Assembly: GCA_016706685.1 (NCBI GenBank)
Contig: JADJJE010000016.1
Span: 62,001 to 126,000 of the forward strand
DNA length: 64,000 nt
Source: Sandaracinaceae bacterium
Lineage (GTDB): Bacteria; Myxococcota_A; Polyangia; Polyangiales; Houyiibacteriaceae
Direction: 5' to 3'
The notes beneath the pieces are model-generated. The model was not told the DNA's origin, made no database searches, and was given only the letters and a program-made list of their open reading frames with translations. Each line of letters begins with the position of its first letter. The first letter of the stretch is position 1. The translations under genes were made by a program, and so were the position numbers. This document shows positions 35,493 to 43,221 of this stretch, in pieces.

Positions 35493-38390
35493 ATGCAGCA
35501 CTACCCAGAACGAGAGCCCCCGCGCCCCGGTCTCGCGCTCAGCTTCCTCCTGGCAGCGCTGGTGCTGGCCGTGTTCCTGCCCCTGTGGGCCGGCTTGTAC
35601 ACGGATCTGCGCTGGTTCCGCTCGCTCGGGCACGGCTCTGTGTTCGCCACCATCTTGCGCACCCGGCTTACCGTCGGGGGCATCTCGGGGCTCGCGTTCG
35701 CGGGGTTCCTCTATGCCCAAGGCCGCCTGGCGCTGCGCCTCTCGGCCCGCTTTGCCTCGCCTCGCCCGCGCACGCCCAACGGGCTCGCCACGCCGCCGCT
35801 CGACCTGGGCAACTGGGCACCGCGCATCGTGGCGCCGGTGTCCATCCTGGCGGGCGTGGTCTACGGCCTGATCGCCTCGCAGTCCTGGGAGGTCTACGCG
35901 CAGTACGTGCAAGGCGTGGCGTTCGGGCGCCGCGACCCGCTCTTCGGGCACGACCTGGCCTTCTACTTCTTCGACCTGCCCGCGCTGCACGCCGTGTTCG
36001 GCGCCACGCAAGCCGTGGTGGTGCTGAGCGGCATCCTGGTGGCCGCCGTGTACGCGCTGCGCGGCGGCGTGGTGCTGGACGTGGGCAAGCTGCGCGCCCA
36101 CCGGCGTGTGCGCATCCACGCGAGCGTGCTGCTCGCCGGCTTCCTGGTGCTGCTGGCGCTGGGCGCGTGGCTAGACCGCTTCGAGCTGGTCTACTCGGCC
36201 GAGGGCCCCGTGGCGGGCGCGAGCTATGCCGACGTGCACGCGCGGCTGCCGGCGCTGGCCATCTTGAGCGGCGTGGCCGTGCTGGCGGCCCTGCTGGTGC
36301 TGGTCAGCGGGTGGCGGCAGGGGCTGCTCATGGTGGGCGCGGCGCTCGGCCTGGTCATCGCCACGGATCTCCTGGCGGTGCGCATCTACCCGGCCATCGT
36401 GGAGCGCTTCAGCGTGCAGCCCAACGAGGCGCAGCGCGAAGCGCCCTTCATCGCCTACAACATCGAGGCCACTCGTCACGCCTTCGGGCTCGACCAGGTC
36501 ATCGAACGCGACCTGAACACCGCGCGCGCCCTCACGGCCGAAGACATCGCCAACAACCAGGCCACGCTCGACAACGTGCGGCTGTGGGACCACCGCGAGC
36601 TGCTGGACACGTTCGCCCAGATCCAAGAGATCCGCACCTACTACGACTTCACCTCGGTGGACAACGACCGTTACATGGTGAACGGGCAGCTGCGCCAGAT
36701 CATGCTCTCGCCGCGCGAGCTGCAGGCCGAGGCGCTGCCTTCGCGCACGTGGATCAACGAGCACTTCACGTTCACTCACGGCTACGGCCTGACGCTGGGC
36801 CCGGTGAACCAGACCACGCCCGAGGGGCTGCCCGTGCTCTACGTGCAGGACATCCCGCCGCAGTCCGCGCCCGAGACGGGCATCACCGTCACGCGCCCCG
36901 CCATCTACTTCGGCGAGCTGAGCAACGACCACGTCTTCGTGCGCACGCGCAACGACGAGTTCGACCACCCGGCAGGTGAAGAGAACGTCTACACCACGTA
37001 TACGGGCCGGGCTGGGGTGCGCCTGGACTCGTTCTGGACGCAGCTGCTGGTGGGCCTGCGCCTCGGGCAGCTCAAGCTGCTGCTCAGCAACGACATCACC
37101 GAGGACAGCCGGGTCCTGCTGTACCGCAACATCCGCACGCGGGCCGAGCGCATCGCGCCGTTCCTCACGTTCGACCGCGACCCCTACATGGTCGTGCGCG
37201 ACAACGGCACGCTGTCATGGGTCCTGGACGCGTACACGCGCAGCGACCGCTATCCGTTCGCGCAGCCGCTGGCCGACGGCACCAACTACATGCGCAACTC
37301 CGTGAAGGTCATCATCGACGCCTACGACGGCACGGTGGACTTCTACGTGAACGACGACGCCGACCCGGTGCTGGCCACCTACCGGCACATCTTCCCCGAG
37401 CTCTTCCGCGACCTCAGCGAGATGCCCGAGGACCTGCAGCGCCACCTGCGCTACCCGCTCGACCTCTTCGGCGTGCAGACGCGCGTGTTCACCACGTATC
37501 ACATGAACGAGCCCGAGCTGGTCTACAACCGTGAGGACCAGTGGGAGGTGCCGCAGCTCACGCGCGCAGACGCGTCGCAGCCCATGTCGCCGTACTACAC
37601 GGTCATGCGGCTGCCCGAGGAGGAGCGCGAGGAGTTCATCCTCATGCTGCCCTACTCGCCGAAGCGGAAGGAGAACCTGGCGGCCTGGATGGTGGCGCGC
37701 AGCGACGGAGAGCACCGCGGCGAGCTCATCGTGTATCGGCTGCCGCGTGACCGGCTGGTCTTCGGCCCGCAGCAGATCATGAACCGCATCCACCAGGACG
37801 CGGAGATCTCGCGGCAGGTGTCGCTCTGGGATCAGCGCGGGTCGCAGGCGCTCTTCGGGACGCTGCTCGTCATCCCCATCGAGGAGTCGCTGCTGTACGT
37901 GGCGCCGCTCTACCTGCGCTCGGCGCGCGATGGCGGCAGCGCGCGCGCCCCGGGCACGGGCGGTGGCGGACGCATCCCAGAGCTGAAGCGCGTCATCGTG
38001 GTCTACCAGAACCAGATCGTGATGGAGCAGACCCTGGACTTGGCGATCGCGCGGCTCTTCGGCGCCCCTGTGCCAACAGAGGTGGAAGCCGGGGAGACCG
38101 AAGCCCCCGCAGCCCATGACCCACGCCCCGACAGCGTCGAGGCCCGCCATCTTGGACCCGGACGCGCCCAGCCCCACGGACACCGAGGCCACGGACGCAC
38201 CCCTCCCGGACCTCAGCAGCGACGCACGGGTGCGGGCCCACCAGCTGTACGAGCGCGCCCTGCGTGCTCAGCGAGAGGGACGCTGGGCGGACTACGGCGA
38301 GGCGCTGAACGAGCTGGGCGAGACGCTCGCCGAGCTGCGCGCCGAAGCGGACGGACCCGCTGCGGGCGCTCCATCACCTTGATGGACTGA
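35493..38390 (+). CDS. UPF0182-family membrane protein with probable 3' frameshift
   Basis: 965 aa as read. Seven or so spans lie in residues 1-310, followed by a large extracytoplasmic domain typical of UPF0182 (QPNEAQREAPFIAYNIEATR, SRTWINEHFTFTHGYG, YSPKRKENLAAWM, PQQIMNRI, LWDQRGSQALFG). Up to about 38100 the frame matches the family. The family's short C-terminal helical module is then found in another frame (38116-38382), while this frame continues as Arg/Gly/His-rich sequence to 38390. One extra C in CCCCC at 38103-38107 would explain this. The function of UPF0182 proteins is unknown. No start other than ATG 35493 fits the first span. Confidence 0.82.
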   Translation: MQHYPEREPPRPGLALSFLLAALVLAVFLPLWAGLYTDLRWFRSLGHGSVFATILRTRLTVGGISGLAFAGFLYAQGRLALRLSARFASPRPRTPNGLATPPLDLGNWAPRIVAPVSILAGVVYGLIASQSWEVYAQYVQGVAFGRRDPLFGHDLAFYFFDLPALHAVFGATQAVVVLSGILVAAVYALRGGVVLDVGKLRAHRRVRIHASVLLAGFLVLLALGAWLDRFELVYSAEGPVAGASYADVHARLPALAILSGVAVLAALLVLVSGWRQGLLMVGAALGLVIATDLLAVRIYPAIVERFSVQPNEAQREAPFIAYNIEATRHAFGLDQVIERDLNTARALTAEDIANNQATLDNVRLWDHRELLDTFAQIQEIRTYYDFTSVDNDRYMVNGQLRQIMLSPRELQAEALPSRTWINEHFTFTHGYGLTLGPVNQTTPEGLPVLYVQDIPPQSAPETGITVTRPAIYFGELSNDHVFVRTRNDEFDHPAGEENVYTTYTGRAGVRLDSFWTQLLVGLRLGQLKLLLSNDITEDSRVLLYRNIRTRAERIAPFLTFDRDPYMVVRDNGTLSWVLDAYTRSDRYPFAQPLADGTNYMRNSVKVIIDAYDGTVDFYVNDDADPVLATYRHIFPELFRDLSEMPEDLQRHLRYPLDLFGVQTRVFTTYHMNEPELVYNREDQWEVPQLTRADASQPMSPYYTVMRLPEEEREEFILMLPYSPKRKENLAAWMVARSDGEHRGELIVYRLPRDRLVFGPQQIMNRIHQDAEISRQVSLWDQRGSQALFGTLLVIPIEESLLYVAPLYLRSARDGGSARAPGTGGGGRIPELKRVIVVYQNQIVMEQTLDLAIARLFGAPVPTEVEAGETEAPAAHDPRPDSVEARHLGPGRAQPHGHRGHGRTPPGPQQRRTGAGPPAVRARPACSARGTLGGLRRGAERAGRDARRAARRSGRTRCGRSITLMD
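38116..38382 (+). other. C-terminal module of the UPF0182 protein in a shifted frame
   Basis: This 88-codon frame, +1 relative to the main gene, encodes an acidic Pro-rich linker and then HQLYERALRAQREGRWADYG and a closing ELGETLAEL helix. That is the usual end of UPF0182 proteins (a helix pair with GxWxxYGxA). It could be the displaced end of the preceding gene, or a separately started small protein from ATG 38116. Frameshift is favoured because the family normally carries this module at its own end. Confidence 0.65.
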
Positions 38391-38419
38391 CTCCACCAAC
38401 ACGGTCGGATGGGGACCAC

Positions 38420-38500
38420 CGTGTAGGCAATCCACGTCACGAATGGCTTGGTTTTGCGCCGCCCACCGCTTGGCCCGGGACATGCACTGACGTGTAGGCA
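38420..38500. repeat. Direct 10-bp repeats upstream of csbD-like gene
   Basis: CGTGTAGGCA occurs at 38420-38429 and again at 38491-38500, 71 bp apart. The second copy overlaps the predicted transcription start of the sigma-54-like promoter. They might be sites for a regulator. Two copies of a decamer could also occur by chance. Confidence 0.45.
38470..38486 (+). promoter_or_regulatory. Candidate sigma-54 (-24/-12) promoter for csbD-like gene
   Basis: TTGGCCCGGGACATGCA has GG at 38472-38473 and GC at 38484-38485, exactly ten bases apart as RpoN requires. It matches TTGGCACG at 7 of 8 positions and TTGCA at 4 of 5. Transcription would start near 38497, about 49 bp before the ATG. Confidence 0.4.
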
Positions 38501-38545
38501 TGTCGCTTTGTGCGCTTCGAGTGCAAGGCCAACGAGGAGCAGATT

Positions 38546-38743
38546 ATGAATCGCGACCAAGTACAAGGTAAGTGGGACCAAGTGAAGGGCCGAGCCAAGC
38601 GCGCCTGGGGCGAGCTGACGGACGACGACTTCACCAAAGCGGACGGGTCCGTCGACAAGCTCTATGGAATCATCCAGGAGAAGTTCGGCGACACCAAGGA
38701 AGCCATCCAAGCGAAGCTCGATGCGCTTCACCTGAAGTCATAA
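38546..38743 (+). CDS. CsbD-family stress protein
   Basis: 65 aa. The start MNRDQVQGKWDQVKGRAKRAWG and the middle LTDDDFTKADGSVDKLYGII match the CsbD family, small cytoplasmic proteins made in stationary phase or under stress in many bacteria; their action is unknown. ATG 38546 is preceded by GAGGAG and is favoured over an upstream ATG at 38510. Eleven bp after its stop a mini membrane protein gene begins, so they form a small stress operon under the predicted promoter at 38470. Confidence 0.88.
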   Translation: MNRDQVQGKWDQVKGRAKRAWGELTDDDFTKADGSVDKLYGIIQEKFGDTKEAIQAKLDALHLKS

Positions 38744-38754
38744 GGAGGACGATC

Positions 38755-38904
38755 ATGCTCTGGACAATCGCCGTCATTCTGTTGGTCCTCTGGGCCGTGG
38801 GACTCGTCACGTCGTACACGATGGGTGGGTTCATCCACATCCTGGTCGTGCTCGCCATCATCGTGGTCCTCGTGCGGGTCATTCAAGGCCGCAGGGTCGT
38901 GTGA
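38755..38904 (+). CDS. Lmo0937-type mini membrane protein
   Basis: 49 aa, almost entirely two hydrophobic helices (MLWTIAVILLVLWAVGLV and FIHILVVLAIIVVLVRV) joined by a TSYTMGG turn, with an Arg-rich end. This is the pattern of the lmo0937 family of small membrane proteins, often found beside CsbD genes. A strong Shine-Dalgarno AAGGAGG sits at 38742-38748. Followed by a strong hairpin. Confidence 0.82.
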   Translation: MLWTIAVILLVLWAVGLVTSYTMGGFIHILVVLAIIVVLVRVIQGRRVV

Positions 38905-38910
38905 TGTTCG

Positions 38911-38940
38911 GGGGGCAGGGCTCACGCGAGTCTTGCCCCC
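38911..38940 (+). terminator. Hairpin terminator after the CsbD operon
   Basis: GGGGGCAGGGCTC (38911-38923) pairs with GAGTCTTGCCCCC (38928-38940), a 13-bp stem with two G-U pairs and loop ACGC. TTCGACTT follows rather than a pure T-run. The right-arm sequence CTTGCCCCCTT recurs at 38946-38956, next to the tetR promoter. Confidence 0.55.
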
Positions 38941-38954
38941 TTCGACTTGCCCCC

Positions 38955-38983
38955 TTGACAGGAACGTGAACGACGTTTACTAA
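38955..38983 (+). promoter_or_regulatory. Promoter of the TetR-family gene, probably giving leaderless mRNA
   Basis: A perfect -35 TTGACA (38955-38960) is followed at 17 bp by TACTAA (38978-38983). Transcription is expected at about 38989-38991, which is the ATG itself (38990). No Shine-Dalgarno lies before the ATG, in line with a leaderless message. Confidence 0.55.
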
Positions 38984-38986
38984 ACG
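38974..38986. promoter_or_regulatory. Perfect inverted repeat over the -10 box: likely TetR operator
   Basis: CGTTTA-C-TAAACG is a perfect 6-bp inverted repeat covering the -10 element, where a bound repressor would block RNA polymerase. An overlapping shorter repeat AACGT/ACGTT lies at 38963-38977. Autoregulation by the gene downstream is the simplest reading. Confidence 0.5.
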
Positions 38987-38989
38987 CTC

Positions 38990-39706
38990 ATGGTTCACGA
39001 AACGCCCGTGGCGGCTCTGCCCAAGACCCGCCGCCGTCAGGTCAGCGAAGAGCGCATCTTGGATGCGGCCACGCACATGGTCCTGGCGCAGGGTTACGAC
39101 GGGCTGAACATGAAGGACGTGGCCGACGCCGCGGACTACACGCCCGGCGCGCTCTATCGCTACTTCCCCTCGAAGTCGGCCCTGCTGGCGGCCGTGGTGG
39201 TGCGGCTGCTCGGACGCCTGTCGGACGACCTGGTGGCGCTCGAGGAGGCCCCCGCGGCCCGCACGACGTTGGCCCGTGTGGTGGCGCTGGGGCTCTGCTA
39301 CCGGCGCTTCGCGCTGACTCAGCCACACGCCTTCGGGCTCTTCTCGGCCATGCTGGCGGACCCGCGCGTGCTCTTGCCCGAGCCGGAGGAGCGCGCCGTC
39401 ATCGTGATGGCGATGCACCGCACGCTGATGCCGCTGGCACGCCAGCTGGACCACGCGGCGCAGGTGGGCGAGCTGCCCCCGGGTGCCACCGAGACGCGCG
39501 CACTCATGCTGTTCACCTCGCTGCACGGGGCGCTCCAGCTCGGGAAGCAAGAGCGCCTGGCGCTGCTGCCCATCGCCACGGACACGCTGGTGCACAGCCT
39601 GCTCGAGGCGTTGCTGGTGGGGCTCGGTGCCCCGCGCGAGACCGTCGTCACGGCCCTTCACGAAGGCCGTGCCCTGCTCACCCACACCCCACAGGTCGCC
39701 TCATGA
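38990..39706 (+). CDS. TetR/AcrR-family transcriptional regulator
   Basis: 238 aa. The N-terminal DNA-binding domain (about 15-65) has the family pattern ILDAATHMVLAQGYDGLNMK and ADAADYTPGALYRYFPSKSALLAAV. The C-terminal ligand-binding part (70-238) is all-helical and not assigned to a subfamily. The stop overlaps the next start (ATGA at 39703-39706), so the regulator is cotranslated with the fatty-acid hydroxylase-like gene, and the likely inducer is a lipid-related compound (inference). It probably represses its own promoter through the operator at 38974-38986. Confidence 0.88.
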   Translation: MVHETPVAALPKTRRRQVSEERILDAATHMVLAQGYDGLNMKDVADAADYTPGALYRYFPSKSALLAAVVVRLLGRLSDDLVALEEAPAARTTLARVVALGLCYRRFALTQPHAFGLFSAMLADPRVLLPEPEERAVIVMAMHRTLMPLARQLDHAAQVGELPPGATETRALMLFTSLHGALQLGKQERLALLPIATDTLVHSLLEALLVGLGAPRETVVTALHEGRALLTHTPQVAS

Positions 39707-40269
39707 ACCCGCTGTTTGCCGTTCCGCTCGCGCTCGTGCTGGGCGCCCTCACCTGGTCGTTCCTCGAGTACTGCATCCACCGCTGGCTGGGGCACGACCG
39801 CCGCCTGCGCGGCAACCCGTTCGGGCAGGAGCACACGCGTCACCACAGCCAGGGAGACTACTTCGCGCCCGCGCACAAGAAGGCGCTGGCTGCGGTGCTG
39901 GCGCTCGTGGTGGTGCTGCCGCCCAGCGTGCTGGTCGCCGGGCCGCTGGTGGGCGGCGCCTACACGGCCGGGCTGGTGGGCTTCTACCTCTACTACGAGG
40001 TGCTCCACCGGCGTGAGCACACGCACGCGGGCATCGGCGCGTATGGCCGCTGGGCGCGGCGGCACCACTTCTACCATCACTTCGTGGACCCCTCCATGAA
40101 CCACGGCGTGACCTCGCCGCTGTGGGACCTGGTGTTCGGCACGTACCGCGTGCCGGGCGTCATCCCCGTGCCGGTGAAGCTCAAGATGCAGTGGCTCACC
40201 CACCCGGAGACGGGCGAGGTGCACGCGCCCTACGCGGCCTGGTACTCGCTGCGCGGCCGCGCGAGCTGA
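39703..40269 (+). CDS. Fatty-acid hydroxylase/sterol desaturase superfamily membrane protein
   Basis: 188 aa, about four spans. The di-iron histidine clusters are present: HRWLGH, HTRHH, HRREHTH and the final HHFYHH followed by MNHGVTSPLWDLVFGT. This pattern is that of the FA_hydroxylase family, which puts hydroxyl groups or double bonds on lipids, for example carotenoids, sterols or fatty acids; the substrate here is not known. Coupled to the upstream TetR gene by a four-base overlap. Confidence 0.86.
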   Translation: MNPLFAVPLALVLGALTWSFLEYCIHRWLGHDRRLRGNPFGQEHTRHHSQGDYFAPAHKKALAAVLALVVVLPPSVLVAGPLVGGAYTAGLVGFYLYYEVLHRREHTHAGIGAYGRWARRHHFYHHFVDPSMNHGVTSPLWDLVFGTYRVPGVIPVPVKLKMQWLTHPETGEVHAPYAAWYSLRGRAS

Positions 40270-40273
40270 CCGC

Positions 40274-41008
40274 TCAGAGCTCCCACCCGCACCCGGGTCC
40301 ATAGATGTCGTTTTCGGTGCCGGAGCCGATGGCGTTGAACTCACGGATCCAGCTGGTCCAGAAGGCCTGCATGCGGCGCGCGAGCTCGGCCAGGTCTTCG
40401 TCGTTCGCCGCCGCCTCCTGCATGGCGGGCGACGTGGCGTCCACGTGCCCCGTGGGCGTCCCCAAGCCCGGCACGCGGGTGGAGAGCCGGCGCACGCCCT
40501 CGCCCTCGCCCCACGGGTCGGTCGCCGGGTCGTCCATGGGCAGGTAGCCGGGCTGGTCCGACCAGGCCTCGATGAACGTGATCTCACCCGCGTCGTTGAA
40601 GGTGAACTCTTCGTAGATGGCGCAGGGGCCGCCGTCATACTGGAACGACACGCGGCAGCGCGCGAAGGGCTGCTCGCCGAAGGCGCGACAGTCGCGCGTG
40701 GGCACGGTGGAGGGCGTGGCCAAGAGCACCACGCGGTCCACCGCCTCGATCAGGTCGCGACCGGAAGCGGTCAGCAACAACCACGGTGGCCACTCCCAGC
40801 GCAGCACGCCCTCCGCGTAGGTGGGGCGGCTGCCCGGGTCGGCGCTCGCGTCGTAGCTGTCGAAGTAGCGCAGCGCCTGGTCCACGTAGTACGCGTCGGT
40901 CTGCGTGGGCTCCGAGCAGGCCGCGAGGGCGCCGTCACCGGCACACGGGTTCGTTCCACTGCACGCCGGGAGCGCGAGAGCTAGACTGATGAGAACGAAC
41001 GCGCGCAT
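40274..41008 (-). CDS. Predicted lipoprotein of unknown function
   Basis: 244 aa. Signal peptide with lipobox LPAC (Cys at about residue 16) and a mature start rich in Cys (NPCAGDGALAACSE). The body includes WEWPPWLLLTASGRDLIEAV and CRVSFQYDGGPCAIYEEFTFND, suggesting a compact domain with disulfides. No family was recognised. It converges with the hydroxylase-like gene, 4 bp between stops, and is 62 bp from the divergent DUF4404 gene. Confidence 0.7.
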   Translation of the reverse strand: MRAFVLISLALALPACSGTNPCAGDGALAACSEPTQTDAYYVDQALRYFDSYDASADPGSRPTYAEGVLRWEWPPWLLLTASGRDLIEAVDRVVLLATPSTVPTRDCRAFGEQPFARCRVSFQYDGGPCAIYEEFTFNDAGEITFIEAWSDQPGYLPMDDPATDPWGEGEGVRRLSTRVPGLGTPTGHVDATSPAMQEAAANDEDLAELARRMQAFWTSWIREFNAIGSGTENDIYGPGCGWEL

Positions 41009-41070
41009 ACCACGAAAGTGCGCTAGCCCTGCTGGGCCGTCAACGTCAGCCCGAGACCGAGGAACGAATC

Positions 41071-41337
41071 ATGCCGAAAGAAGCCCTGCGCGACGCCCTC
41101 GCGTCCCTGCACACCGAGCTCGGGACCGCCGACAAGCTGGACGCCGAGTCGCGCGCCCTGCTGTCGAAGGCGCTGCGCGAGATCGCCGACCGGCTGGACC
41201 GGGACGAGCCACAGGCCGAGGGCGAGACCCTGGGCGACAGCATCCGCGGCGCGGTGCAGCGCTTCGAGGGCGAGCACCCCGAGCTGGTCAGCGCCGTGGC
41301 CCGCGTGGCCGAAGCGCTGGGCGCGGCGGGTATCTGA
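41071..41337 (+). CDS. DUF4404-family small protein
   Basis: 88 aa, predicted all-helical. The pattern LRDALASLHTELGTADKLDAESRALL at the start and AVQRFEGEHPELVSAVARVAEALGAAGI at the end matches DUF4404, small cytoplasmic proteins of unknown role in Proteobacteria. No signal peptide. GAGACCGAGGAACGA precedes the ATG, giving a fair ribosome site. Downstream is a hairpin shared with the convergent suf operon. Confidence 0.8.
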   Translation: MPKEALRDALASLHTELGTADKLDAESRALLSKALREIADRLDRDEPQAEGETLGDSIRGAVQRFEGEHPELVSAVARVAEALGAAGI

Positions 41338-41373
41338 GAGCATCGCCGCTATTGCTTTGTTGCGAGCCTCTAT

Positions 41374-41397
41374 GGGCACCCCCGGCCGTCGGTGCCC
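41374..41397. terminator. Hairpin between convergent DUF4404 and suf operon
   Basis: GGGCACC (41374-41380) and GGTGCCC (41391-41397) form a perfect 7-bp stem with a 10-nt loop in the 70-bp gap between stops. No T-run on either side, so it is only a candidate bidirectional terminator. Confidence 0.38.
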
Positions 41398-41407
41398 CGA
41401 ACAGTCC

Positions 41408-41914
41408 TCAGAGCATTCCCAATTCCAGCAGCGCATCCTCACTCATGCGCTCCTTGGTCCACGGCGGGTCCCACACCAGCGCCACGTGGGACGTGGCCAC
41501 GCCTTCGACGGTGCCGCTCTTGTCCGCCACCTCTTTGACCAGCATGCCCGCCACCGGGCAGGCCGGCGCGGTGAGCGTCATCTGGATCTGCACCTCCCCG
41601 TCGGGCTCCACGTCCACGCCGTAGATGAGGCCCAGCTCGTAGATGTTCACGGGGATCTCGGGGTCGAAGATGGTCTTCAGCACCTCGATGATGGACTCGC
41701 GCACGGCCGCCGTGTCGATGGGCGTCTCGCTCTTGATGCCCTTGCCACCGTAGGCCTCGCTGACGTCCACCTCGGAGGTGCTGGGCGCGGGCAGGCCGAA
41801 CGTGGGCAGGAAGACGCGGCTGGCCTCGTCGCGCGCGGGCTTCGCGGGCGCGGGGATCTTGTTGACCTTGAGGGCCTCGATGTCGGCGTCTTTGTCTGTG
41901 GTGTGCTCACTCAT
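41408..41914 (-). CDS. sufT: SUF-associated DUF59/MIP18-family Fe-S assembly protein
   Basis: 168 aa. About 60 N-terminal residues are variable and charged. The DUF59 domain follows, with IFDPEIPVNIYELGLIYGVDV, MTLTAPACPVAG (the conserved Cys) and WDPPWTKERMSEDA at the end. DUF59 proteins assist late Fe-S cluster transfer or maturation. The start overlaps the sufS stop by four bases, placing it last in the suf operon. The symbol sufT is used by family practice; the N-terminal extension is not part of the core domain. Confidence 0.87.
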   Translation of the reverse strand: MSEHTTDKDADIEALKVNKIPAPAKPARDEASRVFLPTFGLPAPSTSEVDVSEAYGGKGIKSETPIDTAAVRESIIEVLKTIFDPEIPVNIYELGLIYGVDVEPDGEVQIQMTLTAPACPVAGMLVKEVADKSGTVEGVATSHVALVWDPPWTKERMSEDALLELGML

Positions 41915-43221
41915 GCGAACATCTCCCGAACGAGGTGCAGGCCGCGCACCAGCGCGTCGATGTCGGCGCGGGTGCTGTAGAGCGCCATCGACGCGCGCGC
42001 CGTGGCGGGGATGCCGAAGCGGTCCATGAGCGGCTGCGTGCAGTGGTGCCCCGTTCGCACGGCCACGCCCACCTGGTCGAGGATGGTGCCCACGTCGCTC
42101 GGGTGCGCGCCCTCCATGAGGAACGACAGCACGCCCACCTTGTGCGCGGCGGTGCCCACCAGCCGCAAACCCGGGACGGCCGCGAGCTGAGCGGTGCCAT
42201 AGGCCAGCACGTCACGCTCGTGTGCCGCGACCGCGTCCGGGTCGAGCGCGGTCAGGTAGTCGAGCGCCGCGCCGAGGCCGATGCCCCCAGCGATGTGCGG
42301 CGTACCCGCCTCGAACTTGTAGGGCAGCGCGTTCCACGTGGTCTCGGCGAAGGTCACGCGGTCGATCATGTCGCCGCCGCCCTGGTACGGGATCATCTCC
42401 TCCAGCAGCTCGCGCCGGCCATACAGCACGCCGATGCCCGTGGGCCCGTAGACCTTGTGGCCGCTGAACGCATAGAAGTCGCAGCCGAGATCCTGCACGT
42501 CCACCGCCGCGTGCGGTGCTGCCTGAGCGCCGTCGATGCACACCGCGGCGCCCACGCTCTTGGCCAGCTGCACGAAGCGCTTGGCCGGCAAGATGGTGCC
42601 GAGCGCGTTGCTCACGTGGGCGAAGCTCACCATCTTGGTGCGCGTGGAGAGCTTGCTGCTGAAGGCGTCTTCCGTGACCTCACCCGCGTCGTTCACGGGG
42701 GCCACCACCAGCTTGGCGCCGGTGGCCAGCGCCACCATCTGCCAGGGCACGATGTTGCTGTGGTGCTCGAGCTCGGTGATCAGGATCTCATCGCCCTCGC
42801 GCAGTCGCGGGCGCGCGTAGCACTGCGCCACCAGGTTGATGCCTTCGGTGGTGCCGCGCACGAAGATGGTCTCTTCGACGCTGGGCGCGTTGAGGAAGCG
42901 CCGGGCTTTGTCGCGCGCGTCTTCGTAGCGCTGCGTGGCCCGCTGCGAGAGCGTGTGCACGCCCCGGTGGATGTTGGCGCAGTCCACCGCGTACACGCTA
43001 CTCACCGCGTCGATGACACTCTGCGGCTTGAGCGCTGTGGCGGCATTGTCCAGGTACACCAACGGGTGCTTGCCGATGAGCTGATGCAGGGCGGGGAAGT
43101 CCTCACGCACGCGCTCCGCGTCGAACACCACGGTGGCCGGAGCGGTCACGCGACGGCTCTCCTTGCCGTGCTCTTTCGCGTGCTGCTGGGCCTGCGGCTT
43201 CACTTGCGGTGTGGCGCTCAT
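41911..43221 (-). CDS. sufS: Cysteine desulfurase SufS
   Basis: 436 aa, PLP-dependent group II desulfurase. The PLP lysine lies in FSGHKVYGPTGIG, and the active Cys in RTGHHCTQPLM. Other family landmarks are HEWHSN-like ELEHHSNIVPWQ and the start FPALHQLIGKHPLVYLDNAAT. A 28-residue charged extension precedes the catalytic domain. Group II enzymes need a SufE or SufU sulfur acceptor; neither is adjacent, so it must be coded elsewhere. It is coupled at both ends by ATGA overlaps. Confidence 0.93.
   Translation of the reverse strand: MSATPQVKPQAQQHAKEHGKESRRVTAPATVVFDAERVREDFPALHQLIGKHPLVYLDNAATALKPQSVIDAVSSVYAVDCANIHRGVHTLSQRATQRYEDARDKARRFLNAPSVEETIFVRGTTEGINLVAQCYARPRLREGDEILITELEHHSNIVPWQMVALATGAKLVVAPVNDAGEVTEDAFSSKLSTRTKMVSFAHVSNALGTILPAKRFVQLAKSVGAAVCIDGAQAAPHAAVDVQDLGCDFYAFSGHKVYGPTGIGVLYGRRELLEEMIPYQGGGDMIDRVTFAETTWNALPYKFEAGTPHIAGGIGLGAALDYLTALDPDAVAAHERDVLAYGTAQLAAVPGLRLVGTAAHKVGVLSFLMEGAHPSDVGTILDQVGVAVRTGHHCTQPLMDRFGIPATARASMALYSTRADIDALVRGLHLVREMFA

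Noticed and set aside
38442..38460. Second sigma-54-like motif (TGGCTTGGTTTTGC)
   Set aside because: GG and GC are nine bases apart instead of ten, a spacing that sigma-54 does not tolerate well.
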